A stretch of 19,328 nt of DNA from JBBQVO01 sp038211505 (lineage in GTDB: Bacteria; Chloroflexota; Dehalococcoidia; DSTF01; JACRBR01), in assembly GCA_038211505.1 (NCBI GenBank), contig JBBQVO010000047.1, forward strand, positions 1-19,328, given 5' to 3'. Position numbers and translations under genes: made by a program. Position 1 is the stretch's first letter, and the number at the start of each line of letters is the position of its first letter. The notes below the pieces were generated by a model. The model saw nothing but the letters and a program-made list of their open reading frames with translations. It had not been told where the DNA came from and ran no database searches. Shown here piece by piece: positions 11,988 through 18,376 of the stretch.

Positions 11988-13358
11988 TCATTGTGCGTTC
12001 TCCGCGAGCGCGTCGACCAACGCGTCGATCTCGGCGGCGGTGTTTGTTTCGGTGACGCAGAGGAGCATGCGGTTATGGAGCATGTCGCTGATGTCGAGGC
12101 CGCCGATGATGTGGCGCTCGATCAGCGCGCGGTTGATCTCGGCCGGCGGCTTCGGCGTGCGGACGACGAATTCGTGGAACCAGTGCTCGCCGTCTTCGAT
12201 CGCGTAGCCGGGGATCGCGGCGATGCGCGACGCGAGATCGTGCGCCTTCTCGTAGCACAGCTCGGCGACGCGGCGGAGGCCCTGCGGGCCGAGCGTCGCG
12301 AGATATACGGACGCCGCAAGTGCGATCAGCTGCTGGCTCGTGCAGATGTTGCTGGTCGCGCGCTCGCGGCGGATGTGCTGCTCGCGCGTCTGCAGCGTCA
12401 GCACGAAGCCGCGGCGGCCATCGAGATCCGCCGTCTCGCCGACGATGCGGCCGGGCATCTGGCGGATGTACTTGTCGCGGCAGGCAAAGAGACCGACATA
12501 CGGCCCGCCGAACGAGAGCGGCACGCCGAGCGATTGTCCTTCGGCGACGACGATATCGGCGCCGTATCGCGCCGGTGCTCGATAGAGGCCGAGGCTGATC
12601 GGGTCGACGGCGACGACGAAGAGCGCGCCCGCCGCGTGCGCCGCTTCCGCCCACGACGACGCATCGCTGGAGATGCGGCCGTAGAAGTCAGGCTGGGCGA
12701 CTGCGAGGCAGGCGTGCTCGTCGCGGACATCGAACTCGCCGTGCGGCTGCACGTCGACGGCGATATCGCGGCCGTGGGCGTAGCCGCGGACGACGGCGAT
12801 CCAGTTCGGATGCACGCGATCGGAGATCGCGATGCGACGGCGGCCGGTGACAGCGCAGGCCATCAGGCACGCTTCCGCCAGCGCCGACGCGCCGTCGTAC
12901 ATGCCGGCGTTCGCGACGTCCATGCCCGTGAGTTCGCAGACCAGCGATTGAAATTCGAAGATCGTCTGCAGCGTGCCCTGGCTGACCTCCGGCTGATACG
13001 GCGTGTAGCTCGTCAGGAACTCGCCGCGCATGACCAGCGGATCGATGATCGACGGCCGGAAATGGCGATAGGCGCCGGCGCCGAGAAAGCAGGCGTGATC
13101 GGCGGCCGTGCGGTTGCCTGACGCGAGCGTGCGCATCTCATCGAGCAGCTCGAGCTCCGAGAGCGCGTCGGGCAGCCGCAACTCGGGGCGCCGGTAGGCC
13201 GACGGGATGTCATCGAAGAGATCATCCGTCGATGCGACACCGATCGTCGCGAGCATCGCCTGACGATCGTCGTCCGTCAGCGGGATGTACGGATGCTGTG
13301 TGTAATCATCGGCGAACATGCTCGTGTCGCTTGCTGCTTCTCGAACGTCGAGCGTCAT
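11988..13358 (-). CDS. gcvPA: Glycine dehydrogenase (decarboxylating) subunit 1
   Basis: 456 residues from the ATG at 13358, which overlaps the Nudix stop (ATGA); an ATG 13 codons later (13319, MFADDYTQHPYIP) would also suit the family. This is the N-terminal-half subunit of the heterotetrameric P-protein, which with GcvPB decarboxylates glycine and loads aminomethyl on lipoyl-GcvH. Conserved blocks: FLGAGAYRHFRPSIIDPLVMRGEFLTSYTPYQPEVSQGTLQTIFEFQSLVCELTGMDVANAGMYDGASALAEA, SFGGPYVGLFACR, RQMPGRIVGET, RREKATSNICT-like RRERATSNICTSQQL. Length is normal (about 445-450). No insertions are seen here, unlike in GcvPB. Confidence 0.95.
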   Translation of the reverse strand: MTLDVREAASDTSMFADDYTQHPYIPLTDDDRQAMLATIGVASTDDLFDDIPSAYRRPELRLPDALSELELLDEMRTLASGNRTAADHACFLGAGAYRHFRPSIIDPLVMRGEFLTSYTPYQPEVSQGTLQTIFEFQSLVCELTGMDVANAGMYDGASALAEACLMACAVTGRRRIAISDRVHPNWIAVVRGYAHGRDIAVDVQPHGEFDVRDEHACLAVAQPDFYGRISSDASSWAEAAHAAGALFVVAVDPISLGLYRAPARYGADIVVAEGQSLGVPLSFGGPYVGLFACRDKYIRQMPGRIVGETADLDGRRGFVLTLQTREQHIRRERATSNICTSQQLIALAASVYLATLGPQGLRRVAELCYEKAHDLASRIAAIPGYAIEDGEHWFHEFVVRTPKPPAEINRALIERHIIGGLDISDMLHNRMLLCVTETNTAAEIDALVDALAENAQ

Positions 13359-13846
13359 GACGCGCTCGTTTCGCGAACGACATCTCGGTGCTGCGCGATC
13401 GCCCAGATGTGGGAATCGTGGAAGATTTCGCTCGCGACCTCGTCCGGATCGAGCCATTCGATCGTCTCTTCAGGATCGCCGATGTTGGCGCCAAAGCTGG
13501 CTGAAAAGAACGTCGCGTGCATGTCGTACTGCACGTCATCGACTTGAAAATACTGGCGAGCGACGCCGATCAGGCCGTGGATCACGAGCTCGCACCCGGC
13601 CTCTTCGCGTACCTCGCGGCGCACCGTCTGCTCTGGCGACTCATCGTTCTCGGAGCCGCCGCCAACGAGCCAGATGTGCGAGCGGCCGCGCACGAACGCG
13701 ACCCGCCCGTGCGCGTCGGTGACGACGGCATATGCCGCCGAACGCAGGCGGCATTCAACGCCATTCGGTCGGACGCCGAACGTGCGTACATCGGCGATCG
13801 GGGACCGTGCCTGCGACGGTGCGGCGATCGGGAGTACATCGCTCAT
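13355..13846 (-). CDS. Nudix hydrolase inside the glycine cleavage operon
   Basis: 163 residues. The ATG at 13846 overlaps the gcvH stop (ATGA), and its own TGA overlaps the gcvPA ATG. The Nudix box is complete: G-GSEND-E-SPEQTVR-REVREEAG, matching Gx5Ex7REUxEExGU, and follows the strand YAVVTDAHGRVAFVRGRSHIWLVGG. Downstream are a typical beta-rich half (YFQVDDVQYDMHATFFSASF) and an EWLDPDEV segment. Such enzymes split nucleoside diphosphates linked to another group. The substrate is unknown; NADH, a cofactor or a damaged nucleotide are possibilities. Position and overlap imply it is made in step with the glycine cleavage proteins, which is not the usual arrangement. Confidence 0.9.
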   Translation of the reverse strand: MSDVLPIAAPSQARSPIADVRTFGVRPNGVECRLRSAAYAVVTDAHGRVAFVRGRSHIWLVGGGSENDESPEQTVRREVREEAGCELVIHGLIGVARQYFQVDDVQYDMHATFFSASFGANIGDPEETIEWLDPDEVASEIFHDSHIWAIAQHRDVVRETSAS

Positions 13847-14253
13847 GGGCCGAGCGCCTCGTCTTTGGCTTCGTTGCTGATGAAAGCGTCGTAGTCGGCG
13901 GCGGAGAGCAGCTTGTCGACCTCGGCGGCGTCGGTCGGCTTGATGCGCAGCAGCCAGCCGCCGCCGTGTGGATCGCTGTTCACGAGCTCCGGTTTCGTGA
14001 CCACGTCGCCGTTCGCTTCGATGACTTCGCCTGACGCCGGCGTGTAGAGATCCGACACGGCTTTGACCGACTCGATCTCGCCCATCTTCTCGAACTGCGT
14101 GATCTTCGCGCCGGGCTCGGGGAGATCGACGTAGACGATATCGCCGAGCTGATCCTGCGCGTACTCGGTGATGCCGATCGTGGCGGAGTCGCCATCGATC
14201 TTGATCCACTCGTGTTCCTTCGAGTACCGGCGGTCGTCCGGGCTCTGTGCCAT
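13843..14253 (-). CDS. gcvH: Glycine cleavage system H protein
   Basis: 136 residues from ATG 14253, with GGAGAG 6 nt upstream. The lipoyl-bearing Lys64 is in ESVKAVSDLY, preceded by the canonical RYSKEHEWIKIDGDSATIGITEYAQDQLGDIVYVDLPEPG and followed by TPASGEVIEAN and NSDPHGGGWLLRIKPTD. Length is typical. GcvH carries the aminomethyl group from the P-protein to GcvT and electrons to lipoamide dehydrogenase. It lies between gcvT (53 nt upstream) and the Nudix gene (4-nt overlap). No lipoate ligase or L-protein gene is in the window, so lipoylation must be encoded elsewhere. Confidence 0.97.
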   Translation of the reverse strand: MAQSPDDRRYSKEHEWIKIDGDSATIGITEYAQDQLGDIVYVDLPEPGAKITQFEKMGEIESVKAVSDLYTPASGEVIEANGDVVTKPELVNSDPHGGGWLLRIKPTDAAEVDKLLSAADYDAFISNEAKDEALGP

Positions 14254-14288
14254 GCATTCTCTCCGGGTCTGCTTTCGATCGTCTGATT

Positions 14289-14319
14289 CGCCGCGCCGTA
14301 CTTCGACTACGACGCGGCG
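14289..14319 (-). promoter_or_regulatory. Intercistronic hairpin over the gcvT stop codon
   Basis: CGCCGCG (14289-14295) pairs with CGCGGCG (14313-14319), then after a C/A mismatch CGTA (14297-14300) pairs with TACG (14308-14311), leaving a 7-nt loop. The gcvT TAG (14307-14309) is within it. No U-tract follows, so it is more likely an mRNA-processing or stability hairpin than a terminator; gcvH follows at once. Confidence 0.4.
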
Positions 14320-15464
14320 CTTTCTCGCTTCTCCTGATCGTGTGCGACGAACGGACGGCGGACGACGACGGCGCGGATCGTGCGGCCGCGGACGTCGACG
14401 TCGAACTCGGCGCCGTACGCCGCGAGATCGCGAGGCAGGTACGCCATCGCGATGCTCGTACCGAGCGTTGGCGAGAATCCGCCGCTGGCGACGGTCGCAA
14501 TCGATTCGCCGTCGTGGATGATCACGCAGCCGTCGCGGATGACGCCGCGGTCGATCGCCTTCAGGCAGATCAACTTGCGGTCGACGCCCTGCTGCTTGAT
14601 GCGCGCGAGCGCGTCGCGTCCGGTGAACGGCGCGCCGTCGTCGAGACTGACGACCCAGCCGAGGCCGGCTTCGTACGGGTTCGTCGTCTCGTCGATGTCG
14701 TGCCCCCAGAGCGCGAGCGCGGCTTCGAGACGCAGCGTGTCGCGCGCGCCGAGGCCGCACGGCTCCACGCCCTCGACAGCGAGCTGACGCCATATCGCAC
14801 GCCCGGCGTCGGGCGACGTGACGATCTCGAAGCCGTCTTCGCCCGTGTAGCCGGTGCGGGAGATGAAGAGCTTGTACTGCATGAACGGCAGCTCGGTGCA
14901 GGCGCGCTTCTCCATCGCCGCGACTTCGGGGCCGATGACACGGGACATGTAGCCGCTCGCCGCCGGCCCCTGCACGGCGATCATCAACGTCTGCTCCTGC
15001 CGATCGAGCAGCTCGGCATCAATCCCTGAGGCCGTCAGGCCGGTGCCTTCAAGGCCTGCGGCTCGCGACGCGATCTCGTCGCGATCGCGATCGGCGTTCG
15101 AGGCGTTGCCGACGACGAGGAAGCGGGTGGCGTCAAGACGGTAGACGTAGGGATCGTCGATGATGCCGCCGTCGTCGTTGCAGAGCAGCGTGTAGTGGCC
15201 GCGGCCTTCGTCGATCTTCGTGATGTCGTAGGTGAGCGCGGAGCGCAGCAGCGATGCGGCGGGGGATCCGACGACGAACAGCCGGCCCATGTGCGAGACA
15301 TCGAACATGCCGGCGCGCTGGCGCACGGCGTTGTGCTCCTCGACGATGCCCTTGTATTGCACCGGCATCGCCCATCCGGCGAACGGCACGATGCGCGCGC
15401 CGGCAGCTTCGTGCAGGTCGAAGAGCGGCGTACGGCGCAGCGCGAGGGCGGGCGTTGTTGGCAT
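14307..15464 (-). CDS. gcvT: Glycine cleavage system T protein (aminomethyltransferase)
   Basis: 385 residues, complete. Family blocks run in order: LRRTPLFDLHEAAGARIVPFAGWAMPVQYKGIVEEHNAVRQRAGMFDVSHMG (folate-binding N domain), LCNDDGGIIDDPYVYRL, ISRTGYTGEDGFEIV, GARDTLRLEAALALWGHDIDE, NPYEAGLGWVV, and ASGGFSPTLGTSIAMAYLP (C-terminal beta-barrel). It transfers the methylene group from aminomethyl-GcvH to tetrahydrofolate and releases ammonia. It is the first gene of the operon gcvT-gcvH-nudix-gcvPA-gcvPB-nitroreductase. A TACAAT box (15476-15481, minus strand) ends 11 nt before the ATG, which leaves no room for a glycine riboswitch. Confidence 0.96.
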   Translation of the reverse strand: MPTTPALALRRTPLFDLHEAAGARIVPFAGWAMPVQYKGIVEEHNAVRQRAGMFDVSHMGRLFVVGSPAASLLRSALTYDITKIDEGRGHYTLLCNDDGGIIDDPYVYRLDATRFLVVGNASNADRDRDEIASRAAGLEGTGLTASGIDAELLDRQEQTLMIAVQGPAASGYMSRVIGPEVAAMEKRACTELPFMQYKLFISRTGYTGEDGFEIVTSPDAGRAIWRQLAVEGVEPCGLGARDTLRLEAALALWGHDIDETTNPYEAGLGWVVSLDDGAPFTGRDALARIKQQGVDRKLICLKAIDRGVIRDGCVIIHDGESIATVASGGFSPTLGTSIAMAYLPRDLAAYGAEFDVDVRGRTIRAVVVRRPFVAHDQEKRESAAS

Positions 15465-15475
15465 GATGCGCCGTC

Positions 15476-15481
15476 ATTGTA
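15476..15481 (-). promoter_or_regulatory. -10-like box of the gcv operon
   Basis: TACAAT (minus strand, five of six matches to TATAAT) ends 11 nt before the gcvT ATG. No good -35 is seen 16-18 nt upstream. Farther up, CGGTCTG (15518-15524) and CAGACCG (15548-15554) can pair across 23 nt and may mark the end of the RNHCP transcript. Confidence 0.45.
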
Positions 15482-15576
15482 ACGAGGCGCTTCGCGTCGG
15501 CGTAGCTTCGTTATGATCGGTCTGCGGACATCATCGGACTAGCAACACAGACCGCCGGCGTGGGCGCAGATGGGAC

Positions 15577-15948
15577 CTAGCCGAGCCGCGCTTCGACTTC
15601 GGGCAGTGCGAGGACGGCGTCGAAGTCGTCGTCGGCGGCGATGCGGCAGTGGCGCTCGAAGCCGCAGCCGAGGCAGCGGTGGACGATGCAGTGCTCGCCC
15701 TTCGGCCGCGTGAACGCGGAGACAGGCGCCATCACACTCCCGCATGTGCTCGCGCGGTCGCCCGGCGTCTTGTCATCGACGTGCCGCGAATGCAGGCAGT
15801 ACGGGCAGTGGTTGCGCTGCCGTCCGCCCGACGGCGGCAACCCGATCATCATGTGGCACCGCCGGCAGCGGAAGACATCGTCAGCGCCTTGCGCTCGATG
15901 CATCGCGCCTCTGACGTCCGATCCGCCGCCACGTCTTGTCTTGCCCAC
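15577..15948 (-). CDS. RNHCP-domain zinc-ribbon-like protein
   Basis: 123 residues from the GTG at 15948, chosen because AAGG lies 6 nt before it; a longer frame from an ATG at 16077 exists but its added part is Arg/Ala-rich and approaches the tRNA gene. The RNHCP domain is plain: FRCRRCHMMIGLPPSGGRQRNHCPYCLHSRHVD, then PGDRASTCGSVMAPVSAF, KGEHCIVHRCLGCGFERHCRIAADDDFDAVLALP. Four Cys pairs or single Cys positions suggest two zinc sites. The domain is named from its RNHCP motif and has no proven function; a nucleic-acid role is plausible for such ribbons. It is co-directional with gcvT, 112 nt upstream of it. Confidence 0.85.
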   Translation of the reverse strand: MGKTRRGGGSDVRGAMHRAQGADDVFRCRRCHMMIGLPPSGGRQRNHCPYCLHSRHVDDKTPGDRASTCGSVMAPVSAFTRPKGEHCIVHRCLGCGFERHCRIAADDDFDAVLALPEVEARLG

Positions 15949-16071
15949 AGTCCACCTTTTCGGGCGCGCAGCCGTCGCTCGGCGCGCCTCGTCACGGTAC
16001 CACGCGTCATCGTGCGGTAGACGGCCGTGCGTGCGGATGCGCTCGCCGATGCGAGTGCGCGACGCAGGCGA

Positions 16072-16077
16072 TACCAT
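16072..16077 (+). promoter_or_regulatory. -10-like box of tRNA-Leu
   Basis: TACCAT ends 9 nt before the first base of the tRNA. No clear -35. It lies opposite the 5' flank of the RNHCP gene. Confidence 0.35.
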
Positions 16078-16086
16078 GTGCGGCAA

Positions 16087-16174
16087 GCCGAAGTGGCGGA
16101 ATGGCAGACGCGACGGTCTCAAAAACCGTTGGGCCGCAAGGCTCATGTGGGTTCGACTCCCACCTTCGGCACCA
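16087..16174 (+). tRNA. tRNA-Leu, anticodon CAA
   Basis: Acceptor arms GCCGAAG (16087-16093) and CTTCGGC (16164-16170) pair fully, followed by discriminator A and an encoded CCA (16172-16174). The anticodon stem ACGGT/ACCGT encloses the loop CTCAAAA, with anticodon CAA reading UUG. The long variable arm (GGGCCGCAAGGCTC region) is of class II type, as expected for Leu, and the T arm is GTGGG-TTCGACT-CCCAC. The 3' end faces an integrase gene 113 nt away, so it probably serves as the attachment site of the element on the right. Confidence 0.97.
16120..16174. mobile_element. Probable left attachment site (attL) within the 3' half of tRNA-Leu
   Basis: The intact tRNA 3' half abuts a tyrosine integrase gene that points toward it. 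This is the usual arrangement for tRNA-targeting islands, which restore the tRNA end on integration. The exact core cannot be defined because the right-hand copy lies outside the window; I saw no second copy of the T-arm/acceptor sequence inside it. Confidence 0.5.
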
Positions 16175-16230
16175 ATGTTGAACCTAAATCGCGTGATATT
16201 ACGCTCGTGACCGAGTCGGTTTCATGCGGT

Positions 16231-16271
16231 GTGACAGCAACCGTGACAGCAACCCGCACGGACGAGTGCGG
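16231..16271. repeat. Tandem 12-bp repeat and 6-bp hairpin between tRNA and integrase
   Basis: GTGACAGCAACC occurs twice without a gap (16231-16242, 16243-16254). CCGCAC (16254-16259) and GTGCGG (16266-16271) follow as a hairpin with a 6-nt loop. Tandem direct repeats this near an integrase and an att site are candidates for integrase arm or excisionase binding sites. The hairpin may also end the leftward integrase transcript, although no U-tract is present. Confidence 0.55.
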
Positions 16272-16286
16272 ATAGGGGTGGACGAT

Positions 16287-17408
16287 TTAACGACCGCTGA
16301 CGATCGCGTCCATCGCGAGCGTCGCCTCGCGTTGCATCGTCGGCGTGACGTGGCTGTAGAGGTCGAGGGTGATCGCGATCTGACTGTGGCCCAGCATCTC
16401 CGAGACGATCTTCGGGTGAATGCCGCGGCCGAGCACCAGCGTGGCTGCCGTGTGCCGCAGGTCGTGGAACCGCATGTCGGGCAGACCGGCGGCGCGAAGC
16501 AGCGGCCGGAAGGAGTTGCGCAGGAACTTCGTCGCGTCGATCGGCATCCCGACCTCGTCTGTGAAGACGAAATCGCTCTCCGCCCATCGGGCGCCCAGCC
16601 GCCGCCGCTCTTCGGCCTGCCGTACGCGGTGCCGGCGCAGGGCGGCCACGGCAGCCTCGGTCAGGCCCACGCGGCGGCGAGAGTGCTTCGTCTTCGGCTC
16701 CATGACGACGAGGCCCGCGGCAACGCGTTGCAGGCTTCCTCGGACCTCCAAAGTCGCATCGTCCAGCCGAACGTCGCGCCAGCGGAGTCCGAGGAGCTCG
16801 CCCTCGCGCATCCCAGTCGTCAGCGCGAGCGTGAACAACCCCTCCATGCGGTCGGCGGTGGCGGCGGAGAGTAGCCGACGGGCGTTTTCGGGCGAAAGCG
16901 TCTCCATCTCGTGTTTCACGATTCGCGGTGGATCAACGAGATCGGCCACGTTGCGCGCCACGACATTCCACCTCACCGCTTGACTGAGCGCCTTGTGCAT
17001 CGTGGCGTGCAGGTGATGCACCGTCGTCGGCGACAGCCCGGCGTCAAGACGGTCGGCGTACAGACGCTGTAGGTGTTGCGCAGTTAACTTTTCCATGGAC
17101 AACTTGCCGATTCGCGGGATGGCATGGAGCCGCACGTACTGTTCGTATCGCACCCACGTGCGTTCGCGGATCGATGGCTTGATGATGTCGAGCCAACTCT
17201 TCAAGTATTGCTCGACCGTCTGTCGCTTGATGATTGTCGGCACACCGTCGTCGCGCGACTTCAATGCGCTGTTGAGCTGCCGGGCGACATCGCCGCGATT
17301 CGATCCCAGAAAGTGCTTCCGCTTTCCTCGACCGATGCTCACCGACGCGCACCACCGCCCGTCGCGTCGCTGGTAGATCGAGCCTTCGCCGTTACTCCGT
17401 TTCGCCAC
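16287..17408 (-). CDS. Site-specific tyrosine recombinase (integrase)
   Basis: 373 residues. GTG start at 17408 with AAGGGG about 6 nt upstream. The N-terminal arm-binding domain (GEGSIYQRRDGRWCASVSIGRGKRKHFLG) is followed by a SAM-like core-binding domain (TVEQYLKSWLDIIKPSIRERTWVRYEQYVRLHAIPRIGKLSMEKLTAQHLQRLYADRLDAGLSPTTVHHLHATMHKALSQAV) and the catalytic domain. All catalytic residues are present: Arg201 (TTGMREGE), Lys239 or Lys241 (PKTKHSRR), His315 and Arg318 (HDLRHTAA), His341 (LGHSQ) and Tyr351 (DLYSHV). It should be active and would insert the element into the adjacent tRNA-Leu. It lies 21 nt after the repressor stop and is probably co-transcribed with it. Confidence 0.96.
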   Translation of the reverse strand: MAKRSNGEGSIYQRRDGRWCASVSIGRGKRKHFLGSNRGDVARQLNSALKSRDDGVPTIIKRQTVEQYLKSWLDIIKPSIRERTWVRYEQYVRLHAIPRIGKLSMEKLTAQHLQRLYADRLDAGLSPTTVHHLHATMHKALSQAVRWNVVARNVADLVDPPRIVKHEMETLSPENARRLLSAATADRMEGLFTLALTTGMREGELLGLRWRDVRLDDATLEVRGSLQRVAAGLVVMEPKTKHSRRRVGLTEAAVAALRRHRVRQAEERRRLGARWAESDFVFTDEVGMPIDATKFLRNSFRPLLRAAGLPDMRFHDLRHTAATLVLGRGIHPKIVSEMLGHSQIAITLDLYSHVTPTMQREATLAMDAIVSGR

Positions 17409-17429
17409 GACGTCCCCTTCGTGCTCGCG

Positions 17430-17822
17430 TCATCGCAGTCCTAGCAACTTTGCGCCGGTGACGCGCTCAAACACCTCGACGATGTACTCCTTCTGATCGA
17501 TCGTCAATTCCTCCTGTATCAACGTGCTGGCGCGGAATCGTGGATCGGCCATGACAAAGTCGAATGCCGTCGTGACGTTGTAGCCGTGGGCTTCCAATAG
17601 ATTCGGATCATCGAAATGGCCGGCCAAAGCCAATAGCTCCGGGAGCGGAACGTCGTACGCCTTGGCGAGTCGGCGGAGGACCGCAGCATGCGGCGAAGTT
17701 CTTTTGCCCGACTCGATTTGTGACAAGTACGGATTGCTGATGCCGGCCAATTCCGCCGCAGCCCGCATGGTCCAACCCTTCGCCGCTCGCAGTTTCGAGA
17801 GGCGCTCACCGAGTTCGCTCAT
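17430..17822 (-). CDS. C1-type XRE-family repressor
   Basis: 130 residues, ATG at 17822. Residues about 5-62 are a classic HTH_3 domain (LGERLSKLRAAKGWTMRAAAELAGISNPYLSQIESGKRTSPHAAVLRRLAKAYDVPLPELLALAG). The C-terminal part (NLLEAHGYNVTTAFDFVMADPRFRASTL, DQKEYIVEVFERVTGAKLL) has no LexA-type Ser/Lys peptidase motif, so induction by RecA-linked self-cleavage is not supported. It shares a spacer with the divergent Cro-like gene and has operator-like palindromes over its promoter, so autorepression is likely. The repressor and the integrase appear to be one transcript, which would keep integrase expressed in the integrated state. Confidence 0.88.
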   Translation of the reverse strand: MSELGERLSKLRAAKGWTMRAAAELAGISNPYLSQIESGKRTSPHAAVLRRLAKAYDVPLPELLALAGHFDDPNLLEAHGYNVTTAFDFVMADPRFRASTLIQEELTIDQKEYIVEVFERVTGAKLLGLR

Positions 17823-17828
17823 GGCAGC

Positions 17829-17858
17829 AGTCTACTCGATTCTTGCTAACTCTAGCAA
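17829..17858 (-). promoter_or_regulatory. Repressor promoter
   Basis: On the minus strand, TTGCTA (17858-17853) and TAGACT (17834-17829) are 18 bp apart. The -10 ends 6 nt before the ATG and no Shine-Dalgarno sequence intervenes, so the message should be leaderless. The operator palindrome 17842-17859 covers the -35 and most of the spacer. Confidence 0.55.
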
Positions 17859-17859
17859 G
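17842..17859. promoter_or_regulatory. Operator palindrome of the element's switch
   Basis: CTTGCTA (17842-17848) and TAGCAAG (17853-17859) form a perfect 7-bp dyad around a 4-nt centre. Further half-sites are AGTTAGCA (17877-17884), the exact inverse of TGCTAACT (17844-17851), and GAGCAAGC (17894-17901). Together they span both divergent promoters, as binding sites for the C1-like and Cro-like proteins would. Confidence 0.65.
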
Positions 17860-17889
17860 CAGAGATCATATCTGTAAGTTAGCAGAAGT

Positions 17890-17918
17890 TTGTGAGCAAG
17901 CATTTACGGTGATATGGT
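17890..17918 (+). promoter_or_regulatory. Cro-like gene promoter
   Basis: TTGTGA (17890-17895) and TATGGT (17913-17918) are 17 bp apart. The -10 ends 7 nt before the ATG at 17926, with no Shine-Dalgarno sequence. The half-site GAGCAAGC (17894-17901) overlaps the -35. Confidence 0.5.
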
Positions 17919-17925
17919 GGCTAAC

Positions 17926-18189
17926 ATGAGTACGCGTTTCAGAGTGTATGTCCGACGAGAAGCCTTCGATCGCGAGATGGCCGTGCGGAACATCTCCCAG
18001 AACGGCCTCGCCGGGGCCATGGGCGTATCGTCGGGATACATGTCGCAGTTGCTGAGTGGCAAACGATCGCCATCTCCAGTGATTCGGCAGAGATTGCAGC
18101 AGTTTCTCCAGATCGATGAGTTCGACGCCATCTTCCGGATCGAAGGTAAGGACCCGATGAACGGACGAGTGGATGATGCGCATGTGTGA
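17926..18189 (+). CDS. Cro-like small XRE-family DNA-binding protein
   Basis: 87 residues from the ATG at 17926. An ATG at 17914 is in frame, but it lies inside the -10 box TATGGT, so I prefer the later one. The helix-turn-helix is NISQNGLAGAMGVSSGYMSQLLSGKRSPSPVIRQRLQQFLQ (about residues 21-61), preceded by a basic strand (TRFRVYVRREAFDREMAV). It is divergent from the repressor across a 103-nt operator region and heads the rightward transcript, so a Cro or early-gene regulator role is likely. It overlaps the start of the excisionase-like gene. Confidence 0.82.
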   Translation: MSTRFRVYVRREAFDREMAVRNISQNGLAGAMGVSSGYMSQLLSGKRSPSPVIRQRLQQFLQIDEFDAIFRIEGKDPMNGRVDDAHV

Positions 18190-18376
18190 CGGACTCCTAC
18201 TGACGATAGCGGATGCCGCGCAGCGGCTAAGTATCGGGCGCTCGATGCTGTACACGCTGATCCAGCGCGGCGAACTGCCATCCGTGAAACTCGGTGGCGC
18301 CCGTCGCGTATTGCTCGCCGACCTGGAAGCGTTCGTGACGCGGCTGCGTGATCAGTACGACGAGCAGCAACCGTGA
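18173..18376 (+). CDS. Excisionase-family (HTH_17) DNA-binding protein
   Basis: 67 residues from the ATG at 18173; the ATG at 18182 (MCDGLLLTIADAAQ) is equally possible. The sequence LLTIADAAQRLSIGRSMLYTLIQRGELPSVKLGGARRVLLADLEAFVTRL is a textbook MerR-like helix-turn-helix of the excisionase/AlpA type, with the GGARRVLLADLEAFV wing. It may direct excision together with the integrase or regulate other genes of the element. It overlaps the Cro-like gene by 17 nt and the next gene by 4 nt (GTGA), so these three genes are one operon. Confidence 0.85.
   Translation: MMRMCDGLLLTIADAAQRLSIGRSMLYTLIQRGELPSVKLGGARRVLLADLEAFVTRLRDQYDEQQP

Noticed and set aside
10878..13121. 747-codon open frame on the plus strand opposite gcvPA/gcvPB
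   Set aside because: Its translation is Arg/Ala/Asp/Val-rich with low-complexity patterns, and it lies antisense to two certain genes; it is a shadow of GC-biased codons.
15465..15576. Glycine riboswitch upstream of gcvT
   Set aside because: A -10 box lies only 11 nt before the ATG and the spacer is 112 nt with no glycine-aptamer core that I can see.
15949..16146. N-terminal extension of the RNHCP gene up to 16146
   Set aside because: The extension overlaps the tRNA-Leu gene and is Arg-rich; the GTG at 15948 has a Shine-Dalgarno sequence and gives a normal domain length.
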